Shown here: in pieces, positions 35,710 through 46,583 of the stretch
Layout: each line of letters opens with the position of its first letter
Numbering within the stretch: the stretch's first letter is position 1
DNA from: Dioscorea cayenensis subsp. rotundata
Lineage: Eukaryota; Streptophyta; Magnoliopsida; Dioscoreales; Dioscoreaceae
Direction of reading: 5' to 3'
DNA: 64,000 nt
NCBI RefSeq assembly: GCF_009730915.1
Contig: NC_052487.1
Coordinates: forward strand, 19,749,283 to 19,813,282
Position numbers and translations under genes: made by a program
The notes under the pieces: model-generated
What the model was told of the DNA's origin: nothing
The model's database searches: none
The model's input: the letters and a program-made list of their open reading frames with translations, nothing else

Positions 35710-36963
35710 TTATGATGCTTCTCTACTCTGCACTGCCTCTTTATATGACCTCGGTTCATCGGAATCAATATGTTCTCCTACTGCCAAGGCATAAACAATA
35801 GAGTTAGTATTAACAATATTGACACAATCTGCATACCTCAGAGGCTTTCTAATTTCCGTTCTTGGTCTCCTTGCTGCTATACTCTGTGATTCAACAGTTT
35901 CTTCTATTCCTTTTTGAGCTTCAATCTCAAACTCCACCTTCTGGTTAGCACCCTGATCTTTATTACCTGCAACATTATCAAGCTCCTTTCTCTGGCCAAA
36001 CATAGCAGATTCATCAAAAGTAACATCTCTGCTAATGATAAATTTTGGAGTTCTATCTTTTTCAATACACCACAATCTATATCCTTTAACTCCAACAACA
36101 TACCCTAGAAATATGCATTTCATTGCCCTTGGCTCAAGTTTACCATCATTCACATGAGCATAAGTAAGACAACCAAATATACGCAAACCAGAATAATCAG
36201 AGGGTTTACCGGACCATACCGCTTGAGGAGTCTTCAAATCAATTACAGCTGATGGAGATCTATTCACCAGATAACAAGCAGTGTTAACTGCTTGGGCCCA
36301 AAATTGCTTAGAGAGGCCAGCACTTAATCGCATGCATCTAGCACGCTGTAACAGTGTTTGGTTCATGTGTTCTGCAACTCCATTCTGCTGTGGTGTATAT
36401 CGTACAGTGTGGTACCTCACTATATCTTCTTTCTTGCAGAACTCATCAAATGGTTTATTACAAAATTCTAAACCATTATCTGTTCTAAGTGTCTTGACTT
36501 GTTTGCTTGTCTACTTTTCAACCATAGTCTTCCACTCCTTGAACCTCCCAAACACCTTATTTTTTGATCTCAAAAAATATATCCAGACCTTTCTAGAATA
36601 ATCATCAATGAAAGTAACGAAGTACCTGCATCTTCCATGAGACTCAACTGGAGAGGGACCCCACAAATCTGAATGAATATAATCAAGAATACCAGTTGAA
36701 GTGTGCTTTCCAGAACTGAATTTCACCCTGCGTTGCTTTCCCATAACACAAGTCTCACTAAATTTCAGTTTCCCAGTTTTTGCACCACCCAATAATCCTT
36801 GTTTGCTCAACACTGCAAGCCCTCTCTCACTCATGTGACCCAGTCTGTAATGCCATAATTCTATTCTATCATCATGCTGCTCCGAGGAATGAGATACAAC
36901 CACTGTTCCCATCACTGAACTGCCCATCAGTAAGTAAATACCATGCTGCAATCTACCTTTCAT
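35710..36963 (-). pseudogene. Copia integrase region
   Basis: Two open pieces cover it. 36511-36963 has LWHYRLGHMSERGLAVL and CVMGKQ (the zinc HHCC part, with the first Cys pair altered), then LDYIHSDLWGPSPVES with the first catalytic Asp and FIDDYSRKVWIYFL. 35710-36420 has YTPQQNGVAEHMNQTLL with the catalytic Glu and the C-terminal KCIFLGYVVGVKGYRLW. A stop near 36510 separates them. Integrase joins the element DNA to the host. Confidence 0.9.
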
Positions 36964-37023
36964 GACTACCAGAGCACCTTTAGAAACTCTTAATTGCTCA
37001 CCATCACCAGAGAAACTGTACCC

Positions 37024-37803
37024 CTATTTTGCTAGAGTACCAATAGCAATCAAGTTCTTGTGTAGACCAGGAACATACCATGTATCAAATGTTCTGACTA
37101 TTCCATCATACATCTTAATCTGCACAGAACCACTGCCTTCAACACTAAGCTTCTCATAATCACCAAAATGCACATTGCCTTTCCAATCCTTGAAAGAAGT
37201 GAACAATTCCTTTAAGAATGTCATATGATAAGATGCACTGGTATCCAAGACCCAAGTATTTGCAGAACCTGAAATACTGACAGTCAAAACATCACTTCCC
37301 ACGCCTTCATCAGAACTATCCACTGCTACATCATCATTATCTTGCATCACTGTAATTCCTTTCTGCACTATAGATGCACTAGCATTACTACTTGATTATT
37401 TATTCTCATTTCCCTTCTTCCTCTGTAGGCAATCTATCATGAAGTGACCTTTTTCTTTACAGAAAAAACAACGTAATCCTCCAGGTCTCGATTTGGAACG
37501 TGATTTTCCCTTGTTCCTACCATCTTGTTCCTTGATCTTGCCTCTGCTAACAATCAAACCTGCTTCTACATCATCTTCTTTGGAACCAGAAACCTTCTAC
37601 TTCAATTCCTTAGATTGCATAACATCCTTCACATCGCTAACATAAATACTGCCTCTACCATATAGCATAATATTAACAAAATTCTCATATGAATTTGGCA
37701 AGGAATATAAGAGGATGATAGCTTGATCCTCATCATCAATTTTAACACCAACACCTTGTAGATCTAGAATAATCCGGTTAAAATTGTCAAGATGATCTTT
37801 CAC
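37024..37803 (-). pseudogene. Copia gag C-terminus and protease region
   Basis: 37024-37368 has WVLDTSASYHMT, the protease active site with DTS in place of the common DSG or DTG, then FGDYEKLSVEGSGSVQI. A CCHC knuckle lies near 37430-37470 (FFCKEKGHFMIDCL on the - strand). 37597-37803 is a gag UBN2-type segment. Stops divide the pieces. Confidence 0.8.
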
Positions 37804-37925
37804 CTACATATTCTCTGTCATCCGCAAGGTATACAAACGCTGCTTTTGATATAACCAGTTGGTTAGGGATTTCTTCTTAAACTTGCTTTCCAACTTCTTC
37901 CATAATCCTGCCACAGTCATTTCAT

Positions 37926-38410
37926 GGGTAATTTTCTTGGTTGAGCACTAACATTTGGTCATATTTCAATTTGAGCACCAACATTCAAAATGTATCAAAA
38001 CGAGCATTAACATTTAATTTGGTTACATTGGTGAGATTATTAGGGTTTTCCAGCGAGAATTCAGTGACGTAGACGTCGGACTCCACATCATCTTCACCCT
38101 CGGAGGATGCCACATCAGTAATTTCTCCAGATGTGCACTTCTCCTCCATGTCAGCTGCCACATCAGCCTCTTTATCCTCTGTTCTGATCATCTTTTTCCC
38201 CTTTTCGCCCCTACTTGTTGATGTGGCAGCATTCACGAGTGAAGATGAGGTAGAGTCTGGTGTCCACATGACTGAATTCTCACCAGAAAACCCCAATAGC
38301 CTCACCAGTGTAACCAAATTAAATGTTAGTGCTAACTTTGATACGTTTTGAATGTTAGTGCTCAAATTGATATATGACCAAAGGTTAGTACTCAACCAAG
38401 AAAATTACCC
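37926..38410. mobile_element. Mutator-like MITE with long inverted repeats, in copia gag
   Basis: This 485-bp element has inverted repeats of about 165 bp starting GGGTAATTTTCTTGGTTGAG and a perfect 10-bp target duplication GTCATTTCAT (37916-37925 and 38411-38420). Long TIRs with a duplication of 9-11 bp mark Mutator-type elements. Both arms translate to similar peptides, so the 136-residue open frame on the - strand is a by-product of the palindrome. Confidence 0.92.
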
Positions 38411-38649
38411 GTCATTTCATCAATGACCTCTCGTAAGACTTCATCAATTAGACTCAAAAGAATAGTGCTATGAGCCTTTGCCAAAATCTCTGCCTTCTCT
38501 TCCACCTTCATCTCCACTGGTAATTTTCCTTCTCCTTCCAATGTTGTCGCACATCGCTGCTGAACCAGAATCACCTTCATCTTGATATTCCACAGAGTGA
38601 AATCATTCGATCCATTGAACTTCTCAATTTCGAATTTATGAGAGGCCAT
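38411..38649 (-). pseudogene. Copia gag N-terminus
   Basis: From the ATG at 38649 the frame reads MASHKFEIEKFNGSNDF, the standard copia gag start, followed by LWNIKMKVILVQQ. It is cut after about 80 codons by the Mutator-like MITE. The rest of gag resumes left of 37916. Confidence 0.88.
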
Positions 38650-38697
38650 CCTTTCAGCAAACCCAAAAACCCTAAATTCGAAGTTGAATTCAAGGGA

Positions 38698-38715
38698 CCT
38701 TGCTCTGATGCCACT
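38698..38715 (-). other. Copia primer binding site
   Basis: On the - strand, AAGTGGCATCAGAGCAAGG follows the 5' LTR end. It matches the initiator-Met primer complement TGGTATCAGAGC except for one base. Confidence 0.8.
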
Positions 38716-39063
38716 TGTTATGCCAAACACAGCAATAATATGAAGAAAAACAAAAGAAAATAGTAGCACACAGAGATTTACGTGGTTCTGTCTATATGAC
38801 ATACGTCCACGGGCAGGGAGATAGAGATTTCTTATTCTTCTCTTTCGAGGAAAAAACTCATACATATGATACAGATAAAACCATATATATATATATATAT
38901 ATATCCAAATTAAAATAAAATAATATAACCCGTAATGGATCAGTCTGTTGGCCAGGCCCAAGCCAAAAGCCCACCACATATTTTCATTGAAGTCTCTAGG
39001 GTCGAGTCATAATTTGGATAGGGTTACAATCACAATCAATTTCAAATTCAAGGCATCTCAACA
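38716..39063 (-). repeat. 5' LTR of the copia element
   Basis: It pairs with 33757-34112. It contains a (TA)n tract at about 38884-38903 that is much shorter in the other LTR. Confidence 0.9.
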
Positions 39064-39300
39064 TGTATGTTATTAAATCATATTTTAAATAAGTATAATT
39101 TTGGATAATTAATATAATTTTTTTATTAATTTTATATTATCAACTAATTTTAATCAATTTTCTTAATCCATGTGAATTAATTAAAATTGAAAAGTAAAAA
39201 AAGGGAGGGAGTATATATTATCCTAGTATATAATCTTTAATATGAAATTCGTAAATGGCATTGTAAATTATTTTTTTAATGTTATTTTTGCATATATATA

Positions 39301-39786
39301 TATCAATTTGATCACTAAACTTTAATTTGATTTTACTAGATCACTAAACTTTGGCTCAATTACTAAACTTTGGTAAATGGTTCAATTACTAAACTTTAAT
39401 TTGCATATATAAATAACTTTATTTTTTACTAGATCACTAAACTTTGGCTCAATTACACTTTGATCACCGAACTTCAATTTATATCAATTTGATCACTAAA
39501 CTTTAATTTGATTTTACCGGGCAATAAATCAAGGATTTCAACCCCCAATTGATTACATGGTTGTCTAAAAATCTGAATTAGTCCTCCCCATGACACATTA
39601 TGAAGTCTATTGGAGGTGTTTATGTTATTGAAAAAAAGCCACATCATTCATTTCAGGGCTGGAATCCCATGATTTACTACCCACTAAAATCAAATTAAAG
39701 TTGAGTGATCAAATTGATACAAATTGAAGTTCGATGATCAAAGTGAAAATGAGCAAAAGCTTAGTGATCTACTAAAAAATTTACCC
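39301..39786. mobile_element. MITE with inverted repeats of about 110 bp, in GMC exon 1
   Basis: The right end (rc) reads GGGGTAAATTTTTTAGTAG and then GATCACTAAGCTTTTGCTC. The left part holds matching GATCACTAAACTTT repeats in the other orientation, with extra internal copies. The GGGTAAATT start is common in Mutator-type MITEs. The insertion joins at AAGTATTGCC of GMC exon 1 and replaces what is 62400-62778 in copy B, so a deletion went with it. No target duplication is visible. Confidence 0.7.
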
Positions 39787-40193
39787 CAAGTATTGCCACC
39801 CAAAACTCTTGCTTTATGATTGAAAACACCATCAGTTGAAAGGAACCTTTGAACAGGAGAAGTTGGTGTGGAGTGTGCCAAATTAATGTCGTAATTTTCT
39901 AAGCGTGAGATGTTGGCATTTCCATATGGTGATCCACCTCTTTCTAGCACCAAAACCCTAAATTTTTCAGACAGTGTTGCTGCCAATGGACACCCTGCTG
40001 TTCCTCCTCCAACCACTATGTAGTCATATGGTAAGTTTGGCATTGTTGAAAAACTACTTGCATTTCTGAAGTTTGGTTCTTTGTTGTTTACTTGTGAGAA
40101 ATTATCAAATTACCTGCAAGATTTATTTTAATAAGTGAAGAAATGTCAAATGTTAAAATGAAAGATCCTGATCAAATATAGACATTAATAGTG

Positions 40194-40913
40194 CACTACA
40201 AGAAACTGATGAATCATAAACTAAAATTTAGAAACGGAATTTTTTTTCCATTACTAATTGTAACAGATTAGAAACGGAACTATATTCCGTTTCTAACATA
40301 GAATCGGAATTTGACTCCGTTTCTAATCCGTCTCTAACTTAGAATCAAATTAGAAACAAACTCTAAGTTCATTTCTAATTTTATATTTTGTGAAAAATAT
40401 ATTTTTTGTTTTAAAAGTATTTTAAAAACTCATAAATTACTTATATATATAATTATTAATTTAGATTTTGGTTAAACAAATTCATTGAAAAAACTGTTAT
40501 TTTTATTAATTAATGAAATAAAACAATAATTTTATTTTTCCTATATATAAATTAATTCTCATTTAAAAATACTTTTTTTATTTTTTTATATTTAAAAAGC
40601 GGATTATAAATAAAAATTATTTTTTTGTTTCAATATTTATAATTATATATATATTTTTTTGTTTCAAATCCGTTTGAAACTTTAGAAATGGTTTTGAAAC
40701 GAAAGTAAATCTGTTTCAGAATTTAAAAAATATTTAATTATGTTGTTAATCTTTTTTTAAATTTAGAAACACATTATTAGTTTCATTTCTAATTGATTAG
40801 CAACAAGATTTTTAGAAATAGAAAAAATTCCGTTTTTAATATGTTTTTTAATTAAATTAGCAATGGACTAGAAATAGAAAAAAGCTGTTTTTAAAAATTA
40901 TTTTCTTGTATTG
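40194..40913. mobile_element. Non-autonomous CACTA transposon (small)
   Basis: The left end CACTACAAGAAAC and the right end TTTTCTTGTATTG are the CACTA inverted termini, the right one with one altered base. The subterminal parts hold repeated TTAGAAACGGAA-like motifs in both directions. The middle is AT-rich with no coding frame. No clear 3-bp duplication is seen. It marks the right limit of duplicated block A. Confidence 0.8.
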
Positions 40914-41250
40914 CATTTAGACTTTAATCCCGTCGCATTTCGCAATGATGTTTTGTACAACATCATCGATGATGTGGCCCCTCTCTATCTGAAATTGAAA
41001 CACTGAAAAAAATTACTTGGCGCTCAGCGGGATTGACATTAAAATTGTAAATACGGCACACCGTTTCGAATAAAAGGCAGTATTCCATCAATTGTTATCT
41101 GTAATCTCCGGTATGAATCAAGCTAATATTTGGGGGCTACTCCACTGATATTCCATCTTCTTTTTACATATTCTATTGCGTAGCTAATGTCACTAGAAAC
41201 TAGTTCATCTTCTGTACTATTCTTTGTACATAGTCACTTTCTTCGCTCTT
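40914..41250. other. Unassigned spacer
   Basis: No gene or repeat is recognised between the CACTA element and the next MITE. The stretch is not shared with copy B. Confidence 0.4.
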
Positions 41251-41518
41251 TTGATCCCTCTACTCGAAAATGCTCCCGACTAGTCCTTTTTATTTTTTTA
41301 AAAATGTGCCCCATTTAGTTAGAAATGCTCCTAACTAGTCCATTTACTTTTACAAATGCGCCCACTTAATCCCTCTAGTTGGGCCATTTTTAAAAAGTAG
41401 AGGGACAGTTGGGAGCATTTCAAACTAAGTGGGCATATTTTCAAAAGTAGAGAGACTAGTTGGGAGGACCCTCGATAGAGGGACTAAAAAGAAAGAGAGA
41501 GAAAAGTAGAGGGATCAA
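41251..41518. mobile_element. MITE or foldback element with TTGATCCCTCTACT ends
   Basis: The termini TTGATCCCTCTACT and AGTAGAGGGATCAA are exact inverted repeats, and the arms keep pairing loosely inward through GGGAGCATTT and AGTGGGC motifs. The length is 268 bp with no coding frame. The superfamily cannot be fixed without a clear target duplication. Confidence 0.75.
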
Positions 41519-42536
41519 TTAGGGTATTATACCTATTCTATTAGCTTGTGGGCTTCAGTGTTCCCAAGCCTTTGCTTGAAATTTGAGCTAGACCTTTAAT
41601 TCATACTGACGAATTTGTGGTTAACACTAATGTTTTAATAACCGGACCAGTTGTCGACCCGGTTAGGCAACCGATTTCGGTTGAATTGATTGAACTCGCT
41701 GAACTGGTTGAATTGGCCGATATTTATTTAAAAATTAATTAAAAAACAATAATTAGGCTAAAATGTGCAAAACAATGTAATTCAATCAAATTAGGCTAAA
41801 ATAAATTAAATGAAACACTCTAAATCACATTGCAGGAACCATTTCAAGATTCCAAGAAATCGAGCATCAATAAATCTATAAAGACTATAATACTAAAACT
41901 AAAAAGAAGACAAACTTTTTTTAAGTATCCAAAAATCTGCATCACATACAAACACATAAGAGAATTGATAAATGAGCAATGAGCTATCCTCTTACTGATT
42001 ATATATAAATAATTAAATATGGCCCAATGATAGAAACTAAGAAAAAAATTGAGGTCACCTTGTTATGTTAATGTTTTCATTAAACAGTGGGAAATTTAAA
42101 TATCACAACCGGTTACCTAGTGCTATTATAACCAATAAAATGACTTTGTAAAATCATCAATCAGAACACCATTATAACCAGTTACCTAGTATAGGAGAGA
42201 TCATGGCCGTTGGCTAAAGATGAAGATAAAGGAGGTCAGTCGGCCATCGGCTTCACAGAAGAGAGATCGCGGGATGCACGACTGATGGGGATGGTCTGGA
42301 CCGAGAAGAGTTTTTTTTAGGTCATGTAAGTGTTCAGTTTAGTTAAAGACTTTAAGTGTTTAACACTTTAACTTTAATGATTTAGTACCAATTTGTGTAA
42401 AGCTATAAGTTAAGTAGTTAACCATAATGAATTAATGATAATATGATTAATATTTTTGCAACTGGCAACTTGGCATCTTGTTTTTTGGTTTTTGATTCTT
42501 TGCCTTTGACTTTTTGGGGCTTTAATTGTTGGTATC

Positions 42537-43696
42537 TGATGAGTATAATTTGCACTTAATATATAGACCTTCTTTAACTCATAATGAATTAAATTTGAAT
42601 TACTTTGAACCAATTTTACTCCTAATCTTATTGTTATTGCATTATAGGAAAGAAAGAAAATGATTTGAAGGAAGAACATGTAAAATGCACAAAATTGGAG
42701 GAAGAAGAGCAAAACAGAAAATCTAGCGCCTAGGCGCTAGCATGCAGCGCTTAGGCGCTACAACATCAAGAGGTGCAAAACAGAAAGTATAGCGCCTAGG
42801 CGCTACAGTCTTTGGCGCCTAGGCGCTACCCCGATTTTTATGTTATAAAAGGGGCTAGGGTTGAGACGAAAAGAGAGGAGAATTTCGAGATCAAGAGATC
42901 GGGAGGCGAAGTTTGGCCCTGGATTCATTGCCGAGCTTTTAGTTTTTTTAGTTTTTTTCTTTGTTTATTTGATTATGAACCTTGTTAATATGTCGAACTT
43001 TGCAATCATTATGTTCTAAATACTTTTTTTCTAGGGCTATGATGTAGCGGACTATGAAACCCTAGATTCATCTTTGTTTAATTTAATTGATGCTTGTTTC
43101 AATACTATGTTGGATATTTTAAATCTATGCTTAATGCTTGTGATTGCTTGATCACCAATTGCATGATTATTAATTTGATTTGAGACCGAGAGGTGATAAT
43201 TGAATTAGGTCTTGGTTGAAATATTATACAATCATCATAAGATAGAGATATTTATGAGGTTGTATGCATCATTATAAATTTCTAGAGCTTAATGAGTTCC
43301 ATAGGTTCACGGTTATCTCAGAGATGATGTTAACTTATCTAGTGGAATATGCTATTGATGCTTGAGAAAAGATCAATATGTAATTTAAGAGAAATTTGAT
43401 GACAATATAAGAAACAAACATTGATTGATTGAATTAGGTGATCTAGGTGGAATTAGTCTAGGTGAACTCGGAAACCCTAGAATCTCTGACATTGATTTTC
43501 TCCTTATCTCTCTCTCTCTCTAGTCCTTGAATTAGATTTTCTAAATTAAACTTCTTCAATTTCATTAATCAAGTAGAATTAGGGTTAGTAATTTTGGTAA
43601 TTAATAGGCTCAATCCTCGTGGGAACGATACTCTCTTATCATTATATTACTTGTTTGCGATAGCGTATACTTGCGTTATATAAATCATAATCAACA
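42537..43696 (+). repeat. 5' LTR of the Athila element
   Basis: It pairs with 52318-53471 and differs by scattered one-base changes and indels. It holds four AGCGCCTAGGCGCT-type palindromes just upstream of a TATA box (TATAAAA at 42844-42850). Confidence 0.93.
42725..42850 (+). promoter_or_regulatory. Four palindromic GCGCCTAGGCGC boxes and a TATA box in the Athila LTR
   Basis: 14-bp boxes lie at 42725-42738, 42746-42759 (centre TTA), 42791-42804 and 42814-42827, followed by TATAAAA at 42844-42850. The 3' LTR repeats the set at about 52506-52608 with one damaged box, and its TATA is at 52625-52631. Position and symmetry suggest protein binding sites of the retroelement promoter. This is inference. 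Confidence 0.65.
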
Positions 43697-43702
43697 AGTT
43701 TT

Positions 43703-43720
43703 TGGCGCCGTTGCCGGGGA
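43703..43720 (+). other. Athila primer binding site (tRNA-Asp)
   Basis: TGGCGCCGTTGCCGGGGA begins six bases after the 5' LTR. This is the well-known tRNA-Asp complementary site of Athila and Tat elements. Confidence 0.9.
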
Positions 43721-43828
43721 TTGTGTTCTTTATTAATATCAAGAAAAAAAAAACTCTAGTTTCACACAATAATTCATCGTTCTTGATTTGTTTTTCTTTT
43801 CTCTTTTAATCAAAATTGTTAAAATTGA

Positions 43829-44700
43829 ATGCGAAAATTTGGTACTGAAAGTCTCATACCTTTTGACTCTGAAATAGAACGTACGTGTCGCAGGAACAGG
43901 AAGGAGAAAAGACTTACAAATAATCAATCGCCAGAAGCTATGGATAATCCTGAGGAAGCAAGAGCTGGGGACAATGCACCAGCAAATGAGCAAGTATTTA
44001 ATAATCCAATGGTGGTCAATCAACCAATGGTTTTACGTGATTATACGATGCCATCAACTGGCATTCAACCTGCGATTAGGCGGCCAGTCATTCAGGCGAA
44101 CAACTTTGAGCTGAAGCCGGTGACTCTTCAAATGATTCATGCAATTCAGTTCAATGGGCTACCTAATGAAGACCCCAATCTTCATATCGCGAACTTTCTT
44201 GAAGTTTGTGATACATTTAAGTATAATGGAGTGGACGATGAAGCAGTTCGCTTACGTCTATTTCCTTTCTCTCTAAGAGATAAAGCAAGAAACCTGGTTG
44301 AATTCATTGCCACCGGATTCCATTATGACATGGGATGATCTTGTTCGAAATTCCTTGCAAATTCTTTCCACCGACCAAAAGCGACAAAGATGCGGATTGA
44401 AATCAACAATTTTGCTCAATATGAAGGTGAAAACATTATATGAGGCATGGGAAAGATACAAGGAATTATTAAGGAAATGTCCTCATCATGGGTTGCAGTG
44501 GATGCGATTCAAAACTTTTTACTAAGGCTACGACAGACCACCGGAACACTAGTGGATGCATCTGCGGTGGAGCTTTAATGAAAAACTATTGATGAGGCAT
44601 ATGAATTGCTAGAAGATATGGTCGCTAACAACTATCAATGGCCTAATGAGCGAAAACATGCCAAGGAAGGTGGGTCGGAGTACATGAGATAGATGCTATT
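43829..44700 (+). pseudogene. Athila gag, frameshifted
   Basis: The first frame (43829-44338) carries [20 protein letters not shown], then [20 protein letters not shown] and [14 protein letters not shown]. This is the Athila gag capsid segment. A shift near 44305 moves on to [33 protein letters not shown] (44298-44525), and further shifts follow around 44520-44700 (NNYQWPNER). Gag forms the particle that houses reverse transcription. Confidence 0.88.
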
Positions 44701-44963
44701 ACCAACCTTTCAACCCAAATAGCGAGCTCTCTCAAAGCGATTCTGAGAATAATAATTTGCTAGCAAATGCGATGAAAGACTACATCTACGGCATGTGAAA
44801 TGTGTAATGGGCCTCATCAAAGCTTTTGAATGTCCATTTGGTAATTCTTTTTCGCAAAATGATGATAGTAGAGCAAGCTCAATATGTGGGGGAATTTCAA
44901 TAGGCAACAAGATAACCCCTACTCCAATAGGTATAATCCAGGGATGGCGGAATCATCCTAACT

Positions 44964-46583
44964 TTGTCTTGGAAAAATAACTCAACCATGCGAGAACGGA
45001 GCAACCCACCCCAAGAGAAGAAAATAAATGCGGAGGAAGCAATGGCTCGCTTAGCTACAACTCAAACGCAGTTCATGAATGAAACTCGCACTAGCCTGCA
45101 AAATCAGTCTGCACAAATCAGGAATTTGGAGGTTCAGTTAAGTCAAATGGCAGGTATGCTAACAGAGAGACAACAAGGAAACTTGCCTAGCACATCTGAG
45201 GCAAATCCAAGAAAGAGTGGCAATGAACAATGTAGTGCAATTACTTTGAGGAGTGGAAAGGAATTGAAGATGCCAGAGAAAAATTCTGAGTCTGTAGATC
45301 AAAATCATGATCAAGATAACCGTGAACACAATAAATCTGAAGCTCCGATTGAAGCACCATTATCTCAAGATAGATTTACAAGAATCCCCTTTCCTCAGCG
45401 CCTGAAGAAGAATAAACTTGACCAGCAGTTTGCTAAATTCTTAGATGTATTCAAGAAGCTTCACATTAATATCCCATTTGCTGAAGCTCTTGAACAAATG
45501 CCAAGCTATGTGAAGTTCATGAAAGAAATTCTTTCAAACAAAAGGAAGCTTAAGGATTATGAGACAGTCGCACTTACTGAAGAATGCAGCGCAATCTTGC
45601 AAAAGAAGTTGCCACCCAAACTCAAGGATCCAGGCAGTTTTACCATCCCATGCTCGATTGGGAATGTGGTGTTTGAGAGGGCATTATGTGATTTGGGAGC
45701 AAGTATCAATTTAATGCCATTATCAATCTTCAAGAAGCTTAACTTGGGAGAAGCGCGGCCTACTACAGTCACTTTGCAACTAGCAGATCGTTCATTGAAG
45801 CATCCCAGGGGAGTAATTGAAGACGTTCTTGTCAAGATAGATAAGTTCATATTTCCAACTGATTTCATTGTACTTGACATGGAAGAAGATAAAGATATTC
45901 CAATTCTGCTTGGCAGACCATTTCTAGCTACTGGGAGAGCACTTATTGATGTGCAAAAGGGGGAATTATGTCTTCGGGTCCAAGAAGAAGAAGTGACTTT
46001 CAATGTTTTTGATGCTATTAAATATCCTCAAGCAAGTGATTGTTGCTTTTCGATTGATGATATGCAGGTAATACTACCAAACTCAGTGAAATTACAAGAT
46101 TCCTTGGAGGCCAGCTTAACTCAAGAGTGTATTGATGATATAGAAGAGATGGAGGTGAAAGAATATCTAGAGTGGATGGATTCTTTTGAGCCAAATAGGA
46201 GGAAGTACTTTGAACCATTGGGACAAAATCCTATATGTCTCATTCCATCTATTAACAACCCACCAATTCTTGAATTAAAACCTTTACCAACACATCTCCG
46301 TTATGCATATTTGGGAGAATCCACTACCCTACCGGTGATTATTTCATCATCACTTTCTCTTAAAGAAGAAGACAAGCTATTGAGAGTCTTGAGGGAGCAC
46401 AAATCAGCAATTGGATGGTCATTAGCTGATATTAGAGGAATACGACCATCTATGTGTATGCATCGAATTTATTTGGAAGATAATAACAAGCCATCCATAG
46501 AAGCACAAAGAAGGTTAAACCCGACCATGAAAAGAAGTGGTCAGAAAAAAGAAATATTAAAAGTGGTTGGATCTTTGGGGTAA
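44964..46583 (+). pseudogene. Athila gag end, protease and start of RT
   Basis: A 539-residue frame. The N-terminal part is Gln-rich linker (region near RNLEVQLSQMAGML). The protease domain has ALCDLGASINLMPLS, with the DLGAS active-site wording of Athila, and DIPILLGRPFLATGRALIDV. The end reaches the RT approach (IGWSLADIRGI), then a one-base shift at about 46540 ends the frame. It is the longest intact pol piece here. Confidence 0.92.

Larger units (their letters stand above)
33757..39063 (-). mobile_element. Ty1/copia LTR retrotransposon, degenerate
   Basis: Two LTRs of about 350 bp (33757-34112 and 38716-39063) flank a - strand gag, protease, integrase, RT, RNase H order, which is the copia order. 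The primer site by the right LTR reads TGGCATCAGAGC, one base off the initiator-Met complement. Flanks are TATAT and TGTAT, an imperfect 5-bp duplication. A MITE interrupts gag, and stops occur between integrase pieces and before RNase H. It inserted into a Stowaway-like MITE in a GMC intron. Confidence 0.93.
33708..39211. mobile_element. Stowaway-like MITE, copy A, split by a copia element
   Basis: The left end CTCTCTTCGGTCC (after TA) and the right end GGGAGGGAG (before TA) match the CTCCCTCCGTCCC termini of Tc1/mariner Stowaway MITEs. The element proper is about 200 bp (33708-33756 and 39064-39211). The corresponding piece in copy B is 62125-62298. It lies in GMC intron 1. Confidence 0.7.
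31262..40112 (-). pseudogene. HOTHEAD-like GMC oxidoreductase, copy A, disrupted
   Basis: Exon remnants on the - strand are: N-terminal FAD-binding exon 39787-40112, exon 2 about 33219-33520, exon 3 about 32520-32885, exon 4 about 31990-32330, and a possible last-exon remnant near 31262-31335. The first exon reads YDYIVVGGGTAGCPLAATLS, a Rossmann GxGxxG motif, then VLVLERGG. The second has KPAAPWQSAMKDGLL and HTAADLL. The fourth has LWHFHGGCIVGKVV, which includes the catalytic-region His. Lesions include loss of the CINGGFYSRA end of exon 1, replaced by a MITE, an internal loss at the end of exon 2, loss of the SPKGNLSL part of exon 4, and one extra base at ESPG that brings a stop. A copia element sits in intron 1. 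HOTHEAD-type enzymes oxidise omega-hydroxy fatty acids in cuticle formation. This copy cannot work. Confidence 0.9.
30997..40193. repeat. Duplicated block, copy A (expanded by insertions)
   Basis: Sequence from about 30997 matches copy B from about 53804 (shared GTGGTTTAAACCATA near 31020 and 53829). It continues through the GMC gene to about 40172. Copy A holds a copia insertion and MITEs that B lacks, and B holds a LINE with a CACTA that A lacks. Stowaway-like remnants in intron 1 are shared, so they predate the duplication. Confidence 0.85.

Noticed and set aside
37985-38395. 136-codon acidic frame on the - strand
   Set aside because: Lies in the palindromic Mutator MITE. Both arms give alike peptides, so it is a by-product.
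42410-42712. 100-codon frame on the - strand, nearly repeated at 52248-52493
   Set aside because: Hydrophobic shadow of the Athila LTR start. It repeats because the LTR repeats.
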